Shown: in pieces, positions 26,412 to 34,332 of the stretch
How the letters are laid out: every line of letters begins with the position of its first letter
Numbering within the stretch: position 1 is the stretch's first letter
Source of the DNA: Sphingomonas sp. LHG3406-1
GTDB taxonomy: Bacteria; Pseudomonadota; Alphaproteobacteria; Sphingomonadales; Sphingomonadaceae
Assembly (NCBI RefSeq): GCF_029637485.1
Contig: NZ_CP069128.1
Span: 1,426,001 to 1,490,000 of the forward strand
Direction of reading: 5' to 3'
DNA length: 64,000 nt
Program-made: the position numbers and the translations under genes
Notes under the pieces: model-generated
Told to the model about the DNA's origin: nothing
The model's database searches: none
The model's input: the letters and a program-made list of their open reading frames with translations, nothing else

Positions 26412-26899
26412 CAGCTTGACCGCGCCGGGCCGATGGCCAGGCCGTTGAGGTAGAGCATCCGGACGGAGATCGGCTGCACGCCGGCGCCGACCTCGATCCT
26501 GGTGCCCGCGAACTTCGGCCGTCCGAGCAGGCTGAGCCGCGGATTGCGCGAGAAGCCGGCGCCGTCGGAACGGTCCTGCTCCTTGTCGGCATCGATGTCG
26601 TGGTGGACGGCGAGCCCGTAGGCACCTGGCTTCGGAACGGCGATGCAGACGTCCATCGCCGAACCCGTGACCGGCACCCGCACCTTCTTGAGCGAGCCGC
26701 CCTTCCTGAGCCAGCCGCTCTGGTCGTAGAGCGCAAAGCGCAGGTTGCCGCGCTGCTGCTTGAAGCCGGACACGCGGACCTTGATCGCCGGCCCGCCGGC
26801 CGCGCACGCCTGCACGTCACCGGCCATCGCCGAGGCGGCGGTGGCGGGCAGCGCGGCCGAGCCGAGCATCAGGACCGGGAACAGGACGAGGAACCGCAT
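26411..26899 (-). CDS. DUF2141 secreted protein
   Basis: 162 residues with a signal peptide (MRFLVLFPVLMLGSAALPATA). The mature beta-rich domain carries the DUF2141 pattern: IKVRVSGFKQQRGNLRFALYD, PKPGAYGLAVHHDIDADKEQD and GFSRNPRL. It is the first gene of a three-gene operon with the lipid kinase and the nucleotidyltransferase-like protein, so an envelope role linked to the modified sphingolipid is likely. The exact activity of DUF2141 is unknown. Starts further upstream lack a ribosome-binding site and would remove the signal peptide. Confidence 0.85.
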   Translation of the reverse strand: MRFLVLFPVLMLGSAALPATAASAMAGDVQACAAGGPAIKVRVSGFKQQRGNLRFALYDQSGWLRKGGSLKKVRVPVTGSAMDVCIAVPKPGAYGLAVHHDIDADKEQDRSDGAGFSRNPRLSLLGRPKFAGTRIEVGAGVQPISVRMLYLNGLAIGPARSS

Positions 26900-27048
26900 G
26901 GCTTGGAAACACTGTCTTTCGCAGGACCGACGGGTCGCTTTCGTCAGCTCCGCTTCAGGTGAATCGGCGCTAGGCGAACTGCCCATGAAGGCTGGTTGCA
27001 CTTGCTTTGCGGCCAAATGATGGTGTTGAGGGGCGGAAGAACAAGTTC

Positions 27049-28257
27049 ATGACCCTGATCGACCGCTACATCGCCAAGGCGATCGCCATTCCGCTGGCCG
27101 GCACCCTGGTGCTGGCGGCGATGCTGCTCGTCCTCGACAAGATGCTGCGACTGTTCGATTTCGTCATCAATGCGGGCGGCCCGGTCAGCGTCGTCTGGCG
27201 AATGCTGGCCAACCTCCTGCCGGAATATTTCGCGCTCGGCATCCCGGTCGGGCTGCTGCTCGGGATCCTCCTCGCCTTCCGCCGGCTGGCCCTGTCGAGC
27301 GAGTTGGACGCGCTACGCGGGGTCGGCACGGGCTTCGGTCGGCTGCTGCGCATCCCCTACACCTATGCTTTCGTGCTGATGCTGCTGAATCTGTTCCTGG
27401 TCGGGTGGCTCCAGCCCTGGACCCATTATGGCTATGAGCGGCTCCGCTTCGACCTGCGCTCGGGCGCGCTCGGCGCGAGCCTCAAGGTGGGCGAGTTCAA
27501 TACCCTGTCCAAGCGCTTCACCATCCGCATCGACCGCAGCGAGCAGGGCGGGACTCAGCTCCACGGCCTGTTCGTCCAGGCGGACAACAGCAGCGGGGCG
27601 GCGATCGTCGCCACCGCCAACCATGGCCGCTTCCTTGCCACCGACGATCCCGACACCATCCTCCTCCGGCTCGAGGAAGGGCGGCTGATCCAGCAGGATC
27701 CGCGCTTCGCCACGCCTCGCACCCTCGCGTTCCGATCATACGACCTCCCGATCAACCTGCCCCGGGTCGACAGCTTCCGCGCCCGTGCGCAGGACCAGAC
27801 GGACGAAATGACCCTGCCCGAGATCATCCGGGCCAGCTACGGCGGAGCGGCCACCGGCGAGGCGAACCTGGCGGCCCGGGCCAACCTCCACTTCCGGATG
27901 GTGGAGGTGATCATGATGATGCTGCTGCCTTTGCTGGCGGTAGCGCTGGCGGTACCGCCCAAGCGCTCCAGCTCGAGCCTTGGCATCTTCATCGGGATCG
28001 TGATGGTGGTCGCCTATCACAAGGTGAACCAGTGGGCGGAGGACGCCGGCGCGCGCGGCGACTTCATGCCGGAAGTCGCGATGTACGTGCCCTTCCTCGT
28101 CTTCGCCGCCTGCATCGTCTGGATGTTCATGACGCTCGCCACCAAGCCCGGCGGACAGCCGATCGGCGCGCTCGAACGGGGCGGTGCCAAGGCGTGGAGC
28201 CTGATCAAGCGCCTCCTGCCCCAGCCGCGCCGGCGCCTGAAGGCGGCCGGGGCGTGA
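27049..28257 (+). CDS. lptF: LPS export ABC transporter permease LptF
   Basis: 402 residues of the LptF/LptG family: an N-terminal pair of membrane helices (MTLIDRYIAKAIAIPLAG...), the coupling segment FRRLALSSELDALRGVG that contacts LptB, a large periplasmic jelly-roll domain (~130-270) and the C-terminal helices. LptF and LptG together extract the outer-membrane glycolipid from the inner membrane. The gene is divergent from the sphingolipid operon across 149 bp and overlaps lptG by GTGA. Confidence 0.93.
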   Translation: MTLIDRYIAKAIAIPLAGTLVLAAMLLVLDKMLRLFDFVINAGGPVSVVWRMLANLLPEYFALGIPVGLLLGILLAFRRLALSSELDALRGVGTGFGRLLRIPYTYAFVLMLLNLFLVGWLQPWTHYGYERLRFDLRSGALGASLKVGEFNTLSKRFTIRIDRSEQGGTQLHGLFVQADNSSGAAIVATANHGRFLATDDPDTILLRLEEGRLIQQDPRFATPRTLAFRSYDLPINLPRVDSFRARAQDQTDEMTLPEIIRASYGGAATGEANLAARANLHFRMVEVIMMMLLPLLAVALAVPPKRSSSSLGIFIGIVMVVAYHKVNQWAEDAGARGDFMPEVAMYVPFLVFAACIVWMFMTLATKPGGQPIGALERGGAKAWSLIKRLLPQPRRRLKAAGA

Positions 28258-29351
28258 TCAACCTCAACTTCTTCCCGTCGCCGCGGCTCGCCCGCTACAC
28301 CGTGTGGCTCTACGTCTCGCGAAGCCTCGCCGTGCTCCTCAGCCTGAGCATGGTGCTGATGATGCTCAACCTCCTGTCGGAATCGGGCAAGATCCTGGCC
28401 GTTTCCGGCAATGGCGAGGCGGAGCTGTGGCGCTATGTCGGCTACCGCTTCCCGCAGCTGATCGCCTTCGCCTTCCCCTTCTCCTTCTTGCTCGGCGCGT
28501 TGATCACCTTCACCACGCTCAACCAGAACAGCGAAGTGGTGGCGATGAAGGCGGCCGGCCTGTCCGCCCACCAGTTGCTTGCCCCGCTGATCGCCGCCAG
28601 CATCGGCCTTGCCGGCTTTTCCTTTGCTTTCAACGAGCTGGTGGTGGTCGACGGTTCGCGCCAGCTCGCCGCCTGGGACGGCAACGACTACAAGCCGGTG
28701 CCTCCCGACAGCGGCATCCTCAGCAACGTCTGGGTGACCGCCGGCGACGACCTCGTCCAGACGAGGATCGTCACCGGCCGCGGTGCCGGGGTGCGCCTGC
28801 GCAACGTCCGCCTGTTCGAACGGCAGGACAACAGCATCACCCGAATCATCGATGCCGACCGTGGACGCCCCTATGAGGGCGGATGGATGCTCGAAGGTGT
28901 CACCATCTACGATGCCGGGATGAACGTCGTCCTCCGCCGACCGGCGCTGCGAGCGCTCGAGGGCGTCGAGCCGCAGCGCTTCACCCTCGCCAAGGTCGAC
29001 CCGGACGCGCAGAACTTCGTCACCCTTCAGCGCAACATCGGCGAGATGGAGCGCGCCGGCGTGACCACCGCGACCGCCGAGACCGGCTTCTGGCACAAAT
29101 TGTCGCAGCCCCTGTCGACGATGCTCATGCCGCTGCTCGCCGCCATGGCCGCCTTCGGCCTTGCGCGCTCGGGCAAGGTGCTGCTGCGTGCGGCGGTCGG
29201 CATGGCACTCGGCTTCGCTTATTTCGTGATCGACAATTTCGCGGTGGCGCTCGGCAATGTCGGCGCCTACCCGCCCCTGCTCGCCGCCTGGGCACCGTTC
29301 CTCCTGTTCCTGCTCATCGGCGAGACCGTCCTGATCCGTTCGGAGGAATGA
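28254..29351 (+). CDS. lptG: LPS export ABC transporter permease LptG
   Basis: 365 residues from a GTG at 28254 that overlaps the lptF stop. Same architecture as LptF: helices at both ends, NQNSEVVAMKAAGLSAHQLL as the coupling helix, and a periplasmic beta domain (~125-260). The C-terminal helices contain FVIDNFAVALGNVGAYPP, typical of LptG. It ends in TGATG at the next gene, which also uses its CGGAGGA ribosome-binding site. Confidence 0.93.
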   Translation: MINLNFFPSPRLARYTVWLYVSRSLAVLLSLSMVLMMLNLLSESGKILAVSGNGEAELWRYVGYRFPQLIAFAFPFSFLLGALITFTTLNQNSEVVAMKAAGLSAHQLLAPLIAASIGLAGFSFAFNELVVVDGSRQLAAWDGNDYKPVPPDSGILSNVWVTAGDDLVQTRIVTGRGAGVRLRNVRLFERQDNSITRIIDADRGRPYEGGWMLEGVTIYDAGMNVVLRRPALRALEGVEPQRFTLAKVDPDAQNFVTLQRNIGEMERAGVTTATAETGFWHKLSQPLSTMLMPLLAAMAAFGLARSGKVLLRAAVGMALGFAYFVIDNFAVALGNVGAYPPLLAAWAPFLLFLLIGETVLIRSEE

Positions 29352-30025
29352 TGCGTTTCCTGCTGCTCCTGCTCGCGAGCCTGTTCCTCGTCGGCGCGGC
29401 TCCGGCACCCGCCGCGCGCGACTGGCGCACCAACGTCGTCGAAAGTGCCGAGGGCTGGACCTTCGGCAAGCCCGGCGCACCGCTGCTCGCCGAATATGCA
29501 AGCTTCGGCTGCCCGCATTGCCGCCAGTTCGCCGAAGGCGCCGGTCCGCGCATCGAGCAGCTGGTGAAGGCCGGCAGGCTGCGGCTGGCCTTCCGCCCCT
29601 TCCTCATCTTCTCGCACGACCGCTCGGCCACCGTCCTTGCCCGCTGCGTGCCTTCCAGGCGGCGCCTCGCCTTCATCAAGGCCGCCTTCGTCGCCCAGGC
29701 CGACACGCGTGCGCGCATGGCTGCCGCCGACGCCGACGAGCGGGTGCGTGGTGACCTGTTCACGGCCGAACTCGCTGGCCCGATTGCCCATTCGCGCCTG
29801 GTGGCGGATGTGAGTGGCCTCGATGCGCTGGCGGAGGCACATGGCCTGTCGCCGGCCGCCCGCGAGCGCTGCCTTGCCGACGAGGCGCACCAGTCCTGGG
29901 CTACCGCCGCCGATCTTGCGGCCCGGGTTGCAGGTGTCACCGGAACCCCCACCTATTTCCTCGACGGTCACCAGATCGCCAAGCCGCTCACTCCGGAAGA
30001 ACTGGTGTCCAAGCTGCCCCGCTAG
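29351..30025 (+). CDS. DsbA-like periplasmic thiol oxidoreductase
   Basis: 224 residues. Signal peptide (MRFLLLLLASLFLVGAAPAPA), then a thioredoxin fold with the redox motif FGCPHCRQ (CxxC) near residue 53 and the cis-proline loop GVTGTPTYFLDG near the C-terminus. The CPHC dipeptide is that of DsbA and of the Thioredoxin_4 group. It is translationally coupled to lptG with a perfect ribosome-binding site, suggesting a link to envelope assembly; disulfides in LptD-type partners would be an obvious target, but that is inference. Confidence 0.88.
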   Translation: MRFLLLLLASLFLVGAAPAPAARDWRTNVVESAEGWTFGKPGAPLLAEYASFGCPHCRQFAEGAGPRIEQLVKAGRLRLAFRPFLIFSHDRSATVLARCVPSRRRLAFIKAAFVAQADTRARMAAADADERVRGDLFTAELAGPIAHSRLVADVSGLDALAEAHGLSPAARERCLADEAHQSWATAADLAARVAGVTGTPTYFLDGHQIAKPLTPEELVSKLPR

Positions 30026-30123
30026 CCTTTTGTCCCATTGTCGCCGCATTGGCGTGGCAGGGATGAAGGTCATGCAGGCGGCCATTGGTGTCGCAAAAGC
30101 GAAACATTCGAAGGCGTGATGAC

Positions 30124-30915
30124 GTGAGCAGTTCGGCAAGGCCCGGAATCTGGAGGCGGTCGCATTACCTCGACCGCATGACCCTGAAGCAACTCTGGAT
30201 CGCCTATTTCCAGTATCCGGCGATCATCGCCTATCTGGCGCTGTCGGCGGTGAGCATCGGCGTCTGGGCACGCTATCCGGCCAGCCTGATCGAGACGGCG
30301 GCGACGGTCGGCGTGGTGGTCGTCCTCTATCCGCTCGTCTGGTACTGCCTCCACCGCTGGGTGCTGCACAGCAACTGGATGTTCAAGGTGCCCTTCCTCG
30401 CTTCGACCTGGAAGCGCATCCACTACGATCACCATCAGGACCCGAACCATCTCGAGGTTCTGTTCGGCGCGCTCCACACCACCCTCCCGACCATCGCCGC
30501 GGTCAGCCTGCCGGTGGGCTATGCGATCGGCGGCATCGGCGGCGCGGCAGTGGCGCTCGCGACCGGGCTGCTGACGACTTGCGTCTACGAATTCGTACAC
30601 TGCATTCAGCACCTTGCCTACAAGCCCAAGTCGAAGCTGATCGCCGAGATGAAGAAGCGCCACATGGCGCACCATTTCCACGACGAGAACGGCAATTACG
30701 GGATCACCAGCTACTTCTGGGATCGCGCGCTCGGCACCTTCTACGACCGGCCCGAGCGGCCGGCGAAGAGCCCGACCGTCTTCAACCTCGGCTACACCGA
30801 GGAAGTGGCCTCTCGATATCCGTGGGTGAAGAAGCTGTCGGGCGGCATCGTCGCCTCCGGCCATCCGCGCAAGCGCGGCGACAATCACGCCGGCAGCGAG
30901 CGCGAGGCGGCGTAA
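30124..30915 (+). CDS. fatty acid hydroxylase / sterol desaturase family membrane enzyme
   Basis: 263 residues from a GTG at 30124 (an ATG at 30178 is the alternative). Di-iron histidine boxes are clear: HRWVLH (77-82), HYDHH (100-104), HCIQH (159-163) and HMAHH (180-184), with hydrophobic segments between. The box spacing and overall size resemble fatty-acid 2-hydroxylases acting on sphingolipid N-acyl chains. Sphingomonad glycosphingolipids carry 2-hydroxymyristate, and spt lies 6 kb away, so N-acyl hydroxylation is a reasonable guess. A carotenoid or sterol-like substrate cannot be excluded. Confidence 0.8.
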   Translation: MSSSARPGIWRRSHYLDRMTLKQLWIAYFQYPAIIAYLALSAVSIGVWARYPASLIETAATVGVVVVLYPLVWYCLHRWVLHSNWMFKVPFLASTWKRIHYDHHQDPNHLEVLFGALHTTLPTIAAVSLPVGYAIGGIGGAAVALATGLLTTCVYEFVHCIQHLAYKPKSKLIAEMKKRHMAHHFHDENGNYGITSYFWDRALGTFYDRPERPAKSPTVFNLGYTEEVASRYPWVKKLSGGIVASGHPRKRGDNHAGSEREAA

Positions 30916-30919
30916 GCCT

Positions 30920-30997
30920 TCTCCCGGCGGAAGCCGGAGCCCGGCTACTCTCATTACTGCCGGTACCATCAACTGGGCTCCTGCTTTCGCAGGAAGG
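30920..30997 (+). repeat. palindromic repeat overlapping the ubiA ribosome-binding site
   Basis: Hairpins CCGGC-GGAA-GCCGG (about 30926-30939) and TCCTGC-TTTC-GCAGGA (30979-30994) lie in the 87-bp gap before ubiA. The second overlaps the ubiA ribosome-binding site AGGAAGG (30991-30997), so its folding would hide part of it. The CCTGC-NTTC-GCAGG motif also occurs at 19328. Confidence 0.6.
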
Positions 30998-31002
30998 CAG
31001 CA

Positions 31003-31935
31003 ATGGGTAAGCGACTGCCCGTGACCGCCAGCGACCTCGTCCCCGACTCCGAACGCCGGGGCTTCATCGGCGCCCTGCCCGCGGCCGTGCGGCCCTACGC
31101 CAGCCTGATGCGGATCGATCGGCCGATCGGGACGTGGCTGCTTTTCTGGCCCTGCGCCTGGAGCGTGGCGCTGGCCGGAGTGCAGGGCCAGTGGACCCTG
31201 TTCGCCTGGTTCCTGCTCGGCTCCTTCGCGATGCGCTCGGCGGGTTGCGTCTACAACGACCTCGTTGACCGCGATCTCGACGCGCAGGTGGCGCGCACCC
31301 GGCTTCGCCCGCTCGCCAGCGGCCGCGTGTCGCCGAAGGCCGCCTGGGCGCTGATCCTGATCCTCTGCGCGATCGGGCTGCTCGTGCTGGTGCAGCTGCC
31401 CCTCGCCGCCCAGCTTACCGCGATTGCAAGCGTGCTGCTCGTCGCCGCTTATCCCTTCATGAAGCGGATCACCTGGTGGCCGCAAGCCTGGCTCGGCCTC
31501 GTCTTCAGCTGGGGCGCGCTGGTCGGCTGGCCGTCGGTCACCGGCAGCCTCGCCGAACCCGCGATCTGGCTGTGGGCGGGCACCATCTTCTGGGTGATCG
31601 GCTACGACACGCTCTACGCCATCCAGGACAAGGAGGATGACGCCCTGGTCGGGGTCCGCTCGTCCGCTCGCCGGCTCGGCCGCCACGCGCCGGCGGGCGT
31701 GCTCGTCTGCTACCTCGCCGCGCTTCTCCTGTGGGGCATCGCTCTGTGGCAGGTCCGGCCCGAGCCGCTCGCCCTGGCCGCCTTGCTTCCGGCCGGGCTG
31801 CACCTCGTCGGGCAGGCCGTCCGCGCCGACCCCGACAATGGCGACAGAGCGCTCGCGCTGTTCCGCTCCAACCGCTTTACCGGCCTCCTCCTCGCGCTCG
31901 GCTTCGCCGCCGTGGGGTTGAGCCAGTCGGCCTAG
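31003..31935 (+). CDS. ubiA: 4-hydroxybenzoate polyprenyltransferase UbiA
   Basis: Membrane prenyltransferase that attaches the polyprenyl tail to 4-hydroxybenzoate in ubiquinone synthesis. 310 residues with eight to nine membrane helices. The two Asp-rich motifs that bind prenyl diphosphate are NDLVDRDLDAQVARTRLRPL and YDTLYAIQDKEDD; the N-terminal RIDRPIGTWLLFWP is also typical. The ribosome-binding site is inside a repeat hairpin. Confidence 0.96.
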   Translation: MGKRLPVTASDLVPDSERRGFIGALPAAVRPYASLMRIDRPIGTWLLFWPCAWSVALAGVQGQWTLFAWFLLGSFAMRSAGCVYNDLVDRDLDAQVARTRLRPLASGRVSPKAAWALILILCAIGLLVLVQLPLAAQLTAIASVLLVAAYPFMKRITWWPQAWLGLVFSWGALVGWPSVTGSLAEPAIWLWAGTIFWVIGYDTLYAIQDKEDDALVGVRSSARRLGRHAPAGVLVCYLAALLLWGIALWQVRPEPLALAALLPAGLHLVGQAVRADPDNGDRALALFRSNRFTGLLLALGFAAVGLSQSA

Positions 31936-31951
31936 TCGCTACATCGCGGCG

Positions 31952-33298
31952 ATGTTGAGCGAAACGCAAGCGGCCGAGCGCGCGGCCGATCTGGTCAGGG
32001 CCGCGACCAAGGCGGGCGCGACCGCCGCCGACGCGATGATCGGGATCAGCCGGTCGAGCGGCATCTCCGTCCGCCTCGGCGCCATCGAGGACATCGATCA
32101 TAGCGAAGGCTTCGAAGTCGGGCTCCGCCTGTTCGTCGGCCAGCGCTCGGCAACCGTTTCCTCCGCCAGCATCGATCCCGCCGGCTTTGCCGAGCTTGCC
32201 GAGCGCGCCCATGCCATGGCCGTCGAAGCGCCCGAGGACCCCTATGCCGGGCTGGCCGATCCCGATCTCCTCGGCCGCGACTCGGCGCCCGATCTCGACC
32301 TCGTCGACGACAGCGCGCCCGCACTCTCCCTCCTCGAACAGCGCGCCCGAAGCGCCGAGGAAGCGGCCCGCGCGGTCGCCGGAGTCACCAACAGCAACGG
32401 CGCGTCGGCCGGTCTCGGCCAGAGCCTGGTGGCGCTCGCCACCTCTGCCGGCTTCGCCCATGCCACCCGCGGCAGCCAGCACAGCATCTCCGCCAGCGTC
32501 GTCGCCGGTGAAGCCGGCAGCCTCCAGCGCGACTATGCCGCCCATTCGACCCGCCATTTCGCCGATCTCGACGACCCTGAGCAAATCGGGCGGCTGGCGG
32601 GCGAACGGGCCGTGGCGCGGCTCGATCCCGTCCGGCCGCCATCCGGCACCTGCCCGATCATCTTCGATCCGCGGGTCGCTTCGACCCTGCTCGGCCATCT
32701 CGTGGCGGCGATCACCGGCAGCGCCATCGCCCGCAAGACGAGCTTCCTGCTCGACGCGCTCGGCACGCAGCTGTTCGCACCGGGGATCATCGTCCGCGAC
32801 GACCCGCTGCGCCGCCGCGGCCTGCGCAGCCGTGCCTTCGACGGCGAGGGCCTGCCCTGCCGTCCGCTCGACATCGTTGCCGACGGCATCCTCACCAGCT
32901 GGCTCGCGGCCAGTGCAGACGCGCGCCAGCTCGGAATCAGGCCGACCGGACATGCCGGCCGCTCGGTTGGCGGCAGCCCGGGGGCTGGTCCGTCCAACCT
33001 CATGCTGATGCCGGGCGCCAAGAGCCGCGAGGATCTGCTCGCCTCCGTTCCGCGCGCGATCCTCGTCACCGAACTGATCGGCCAGGGCGTCAATCCCGTC
33101 ACCGGCGACTACAGCCGCGGCGCCGCCGGCTTCCTGGTCGAGAATGGCAAGGTTGGTGCCGCCGTCGCCGAGATCACCATTGCCGGCAACCTCAAGGACA
33201 TGTTCCGCTCGCTCGAGCCGGCCAGCGACCTCGAACTGCGCCGGGGCATGGATGCGCCCACCCTGCTTATCCCCGAGATGACGGTAGCGAGCGCCTAG
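31952..33298 (+). CDS. tldE: metalloprotease-related protein TldE/PmbA
   Basis: 448 residues of the TldD/TldE family, which form a heterodimer that degrades or matures peptides; in TldE the zinc site is absent. The N-terminal AADLVRAATKAGATAADAMI, RLGAIEDIDHSEG and the C-terminal segments GLPCRPLDIV, NLMLMPG, GQGVNPVTGDYSRGAAGFLVENG match the PmbA branch. No HExxxH is present, supporting TldE over TldD. It ends in a TAG within a CTAG shared with the convergent apbC gene. Confidence 0.93.
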   Translation: MLSETQAAERAADLVRAATKAGATAADAMIGISRSSGISVRLGAIEDIDHSEGFEVGLRLFVGQRSATVSSASIDPAGFAELAERAHAMAVEAPEDPYAGLADPDLLGRDSAPDLDLVDDSAPALSLLEQRARSAEEAARAVAGVTNSNGASAGLGQSLVALATSAGFAHATRGSQHSISASVVAGEAGSLQRDYAAHSTRHFADLDDPEQIGRLAGERAVARLDPVRPPSGTCPIIFDPRVASTLLGHLVAAITGSAIARKTSFLLDALGTQLFAPGIIVRDDPLRRRGLRSRAFDGEGLPCRPLDIVADGILTSWLAASADARQLGIRPTGHAGRSVGGSPGAGPSNLMLMPGAKSREDLLASVPRAILVTELIGQGVNPVTGDYSRGAAGFLVENGKVGAAVAEITIAGNLKDMFRSLEPASDLELRRGMDAPTLLIPEMTVASA

Positions 33299-34239
33299 GC
33301 GTCGAGCCGGGCAAGCACGGCCTCGGCCAGGTCGCGGAAGGCCGCAGCCGCCGGTCCGTCCCCCGCTGCTGGCGGCCGGCCTGCATCCGAATCCGCCCGC
33401 AGGCTCGCCGAGAGCGGGAGCCGGCCAAGGAAGGGCACGCCCATCTCCGCCGCCGCCGCTTCCGCCCCGCCGCTTCCGAACGGGTCCGACGTCTCGCCGC
33501 AATGCGGGCATTGATAGCCCGCCATATTTTCGATGATGCCGAGCACCGGCACGCTGGTCTTGCCGAACAGGTCGATCGCCCGGCGCGCATCGATCAGCGA
33601 CAGGTCCTGCGGCGTCGAGACCACCACCGCACCGGCCGGCCGCGCCTTCTGGATCAGCGACAATTGGACGTCGCCGGTGCCGGGCGGAAGGTCGACGACG
33701 ATCAGCTCCGTACCGCTCCAGTCGCCTTCCACCAGCTGGGTCAGCGCGCCCGATGCCATCGGCCCCCGCCAGGCGAGCGCATGGCCGGGGCTGACCAGCT
33801 GACCGACTGAGAGCAGCTTGATCCCCTGCACCTCGACCGGGATCAGCTGCTTGTCCTGCGCCTCCGGCCGCTCCGACGTGCCGAGCAGGGTCGGCTGGGA
33901 GGGACCGTAGATGTCCGCGTCGATGATGCCGACCTTGTGGCCAAGCCGGGACAGCGCGATGGCGAGATTGGCGGAGACGGTGGACTTGCCGACGCCGCCC
34001 TTGCCCGAACCGACCGCGATCAGCCTCGGTCCCGTGGGCTTGCTGGCGGTCATCGCGACCCGCACCTCCGTCACGCCCGGCTGCGCGGAAGCAAGCGCGC
34101 GAAGCCGCGCCTCGAGCGCCTCGCGCTCCGCTTCGCCGAGGCCGCTCGCGTCGACGATCAGCACCGCCACTCCGTCCGTCAGCCGGGAAGAGCGCAGCCG
34201 CGCCGCATCGGCGCCGAACAGGGTGGGATCGATGCTCAT
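33295..34239 (-). CDS. apbC: iron-sulfur cluster carrier ApbC/Mrp (Nbp35-type P-loop NTPase)
   Basis: Cytosolic ATPase that holds and transfers Fe-S clusters. From the ATG at 34239 it has 314 residues: a short DUF59-like N-terminal part, the deviant Walker A GSGKGGVGKSTVSANLA, IIDADIYGPSQPTLLG, LPPGTGDVQLSL and the cluster-ligating motif CPHCGET near residue 245. A short upstream extension to 34269 is unlikely. Its stop overlaps that of tldE head-on in the palindrome CTAG. Confidence 0.94.
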   Translation of the reverse strand: MSIDPTLFGADAARLRSSRLTDGVAVLIVDASGLGEAEREALEARLRALASAQPGVTEVRVAMTASKPTGPRLIAVGSGKGGVGKSTVSANLAIALSRLGHKVGIIDADIYGPSQPTLLGTSERPEAQDKQLIPVEVQGIKLLSVGQLVSPGHALAWRGPMASGALTQLVEGDWSGTELIVVDLPPGTGDVQLSLIQKARPAGAVVVSTPQDLSLIDARRAIDLFGKTSVPVLGIIENMAGYQCPHCGETSDPFGSGGAEAAAAEMGVPFLGRLPLSASLRADSDAGRPPAAGDGPAAAAFRDLAEAVLARLDA

Positions 34240-34332
34240 GGGACGGGCGCTTGGAACAGCCCGCCACATGGCACAAGGCCCATTGTTCCACCCCCACTGT
34301 TAAACTGGGGCGGCGCATCTATATCTGTCCCC

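Noticed and set aside
31877..34318. 813-codon minus-strand open frame spanning tldE and apbC
   Set aside because: It is the wrong frame of apbC fused to the antisense of tldE; both true genes are clear in other frames.
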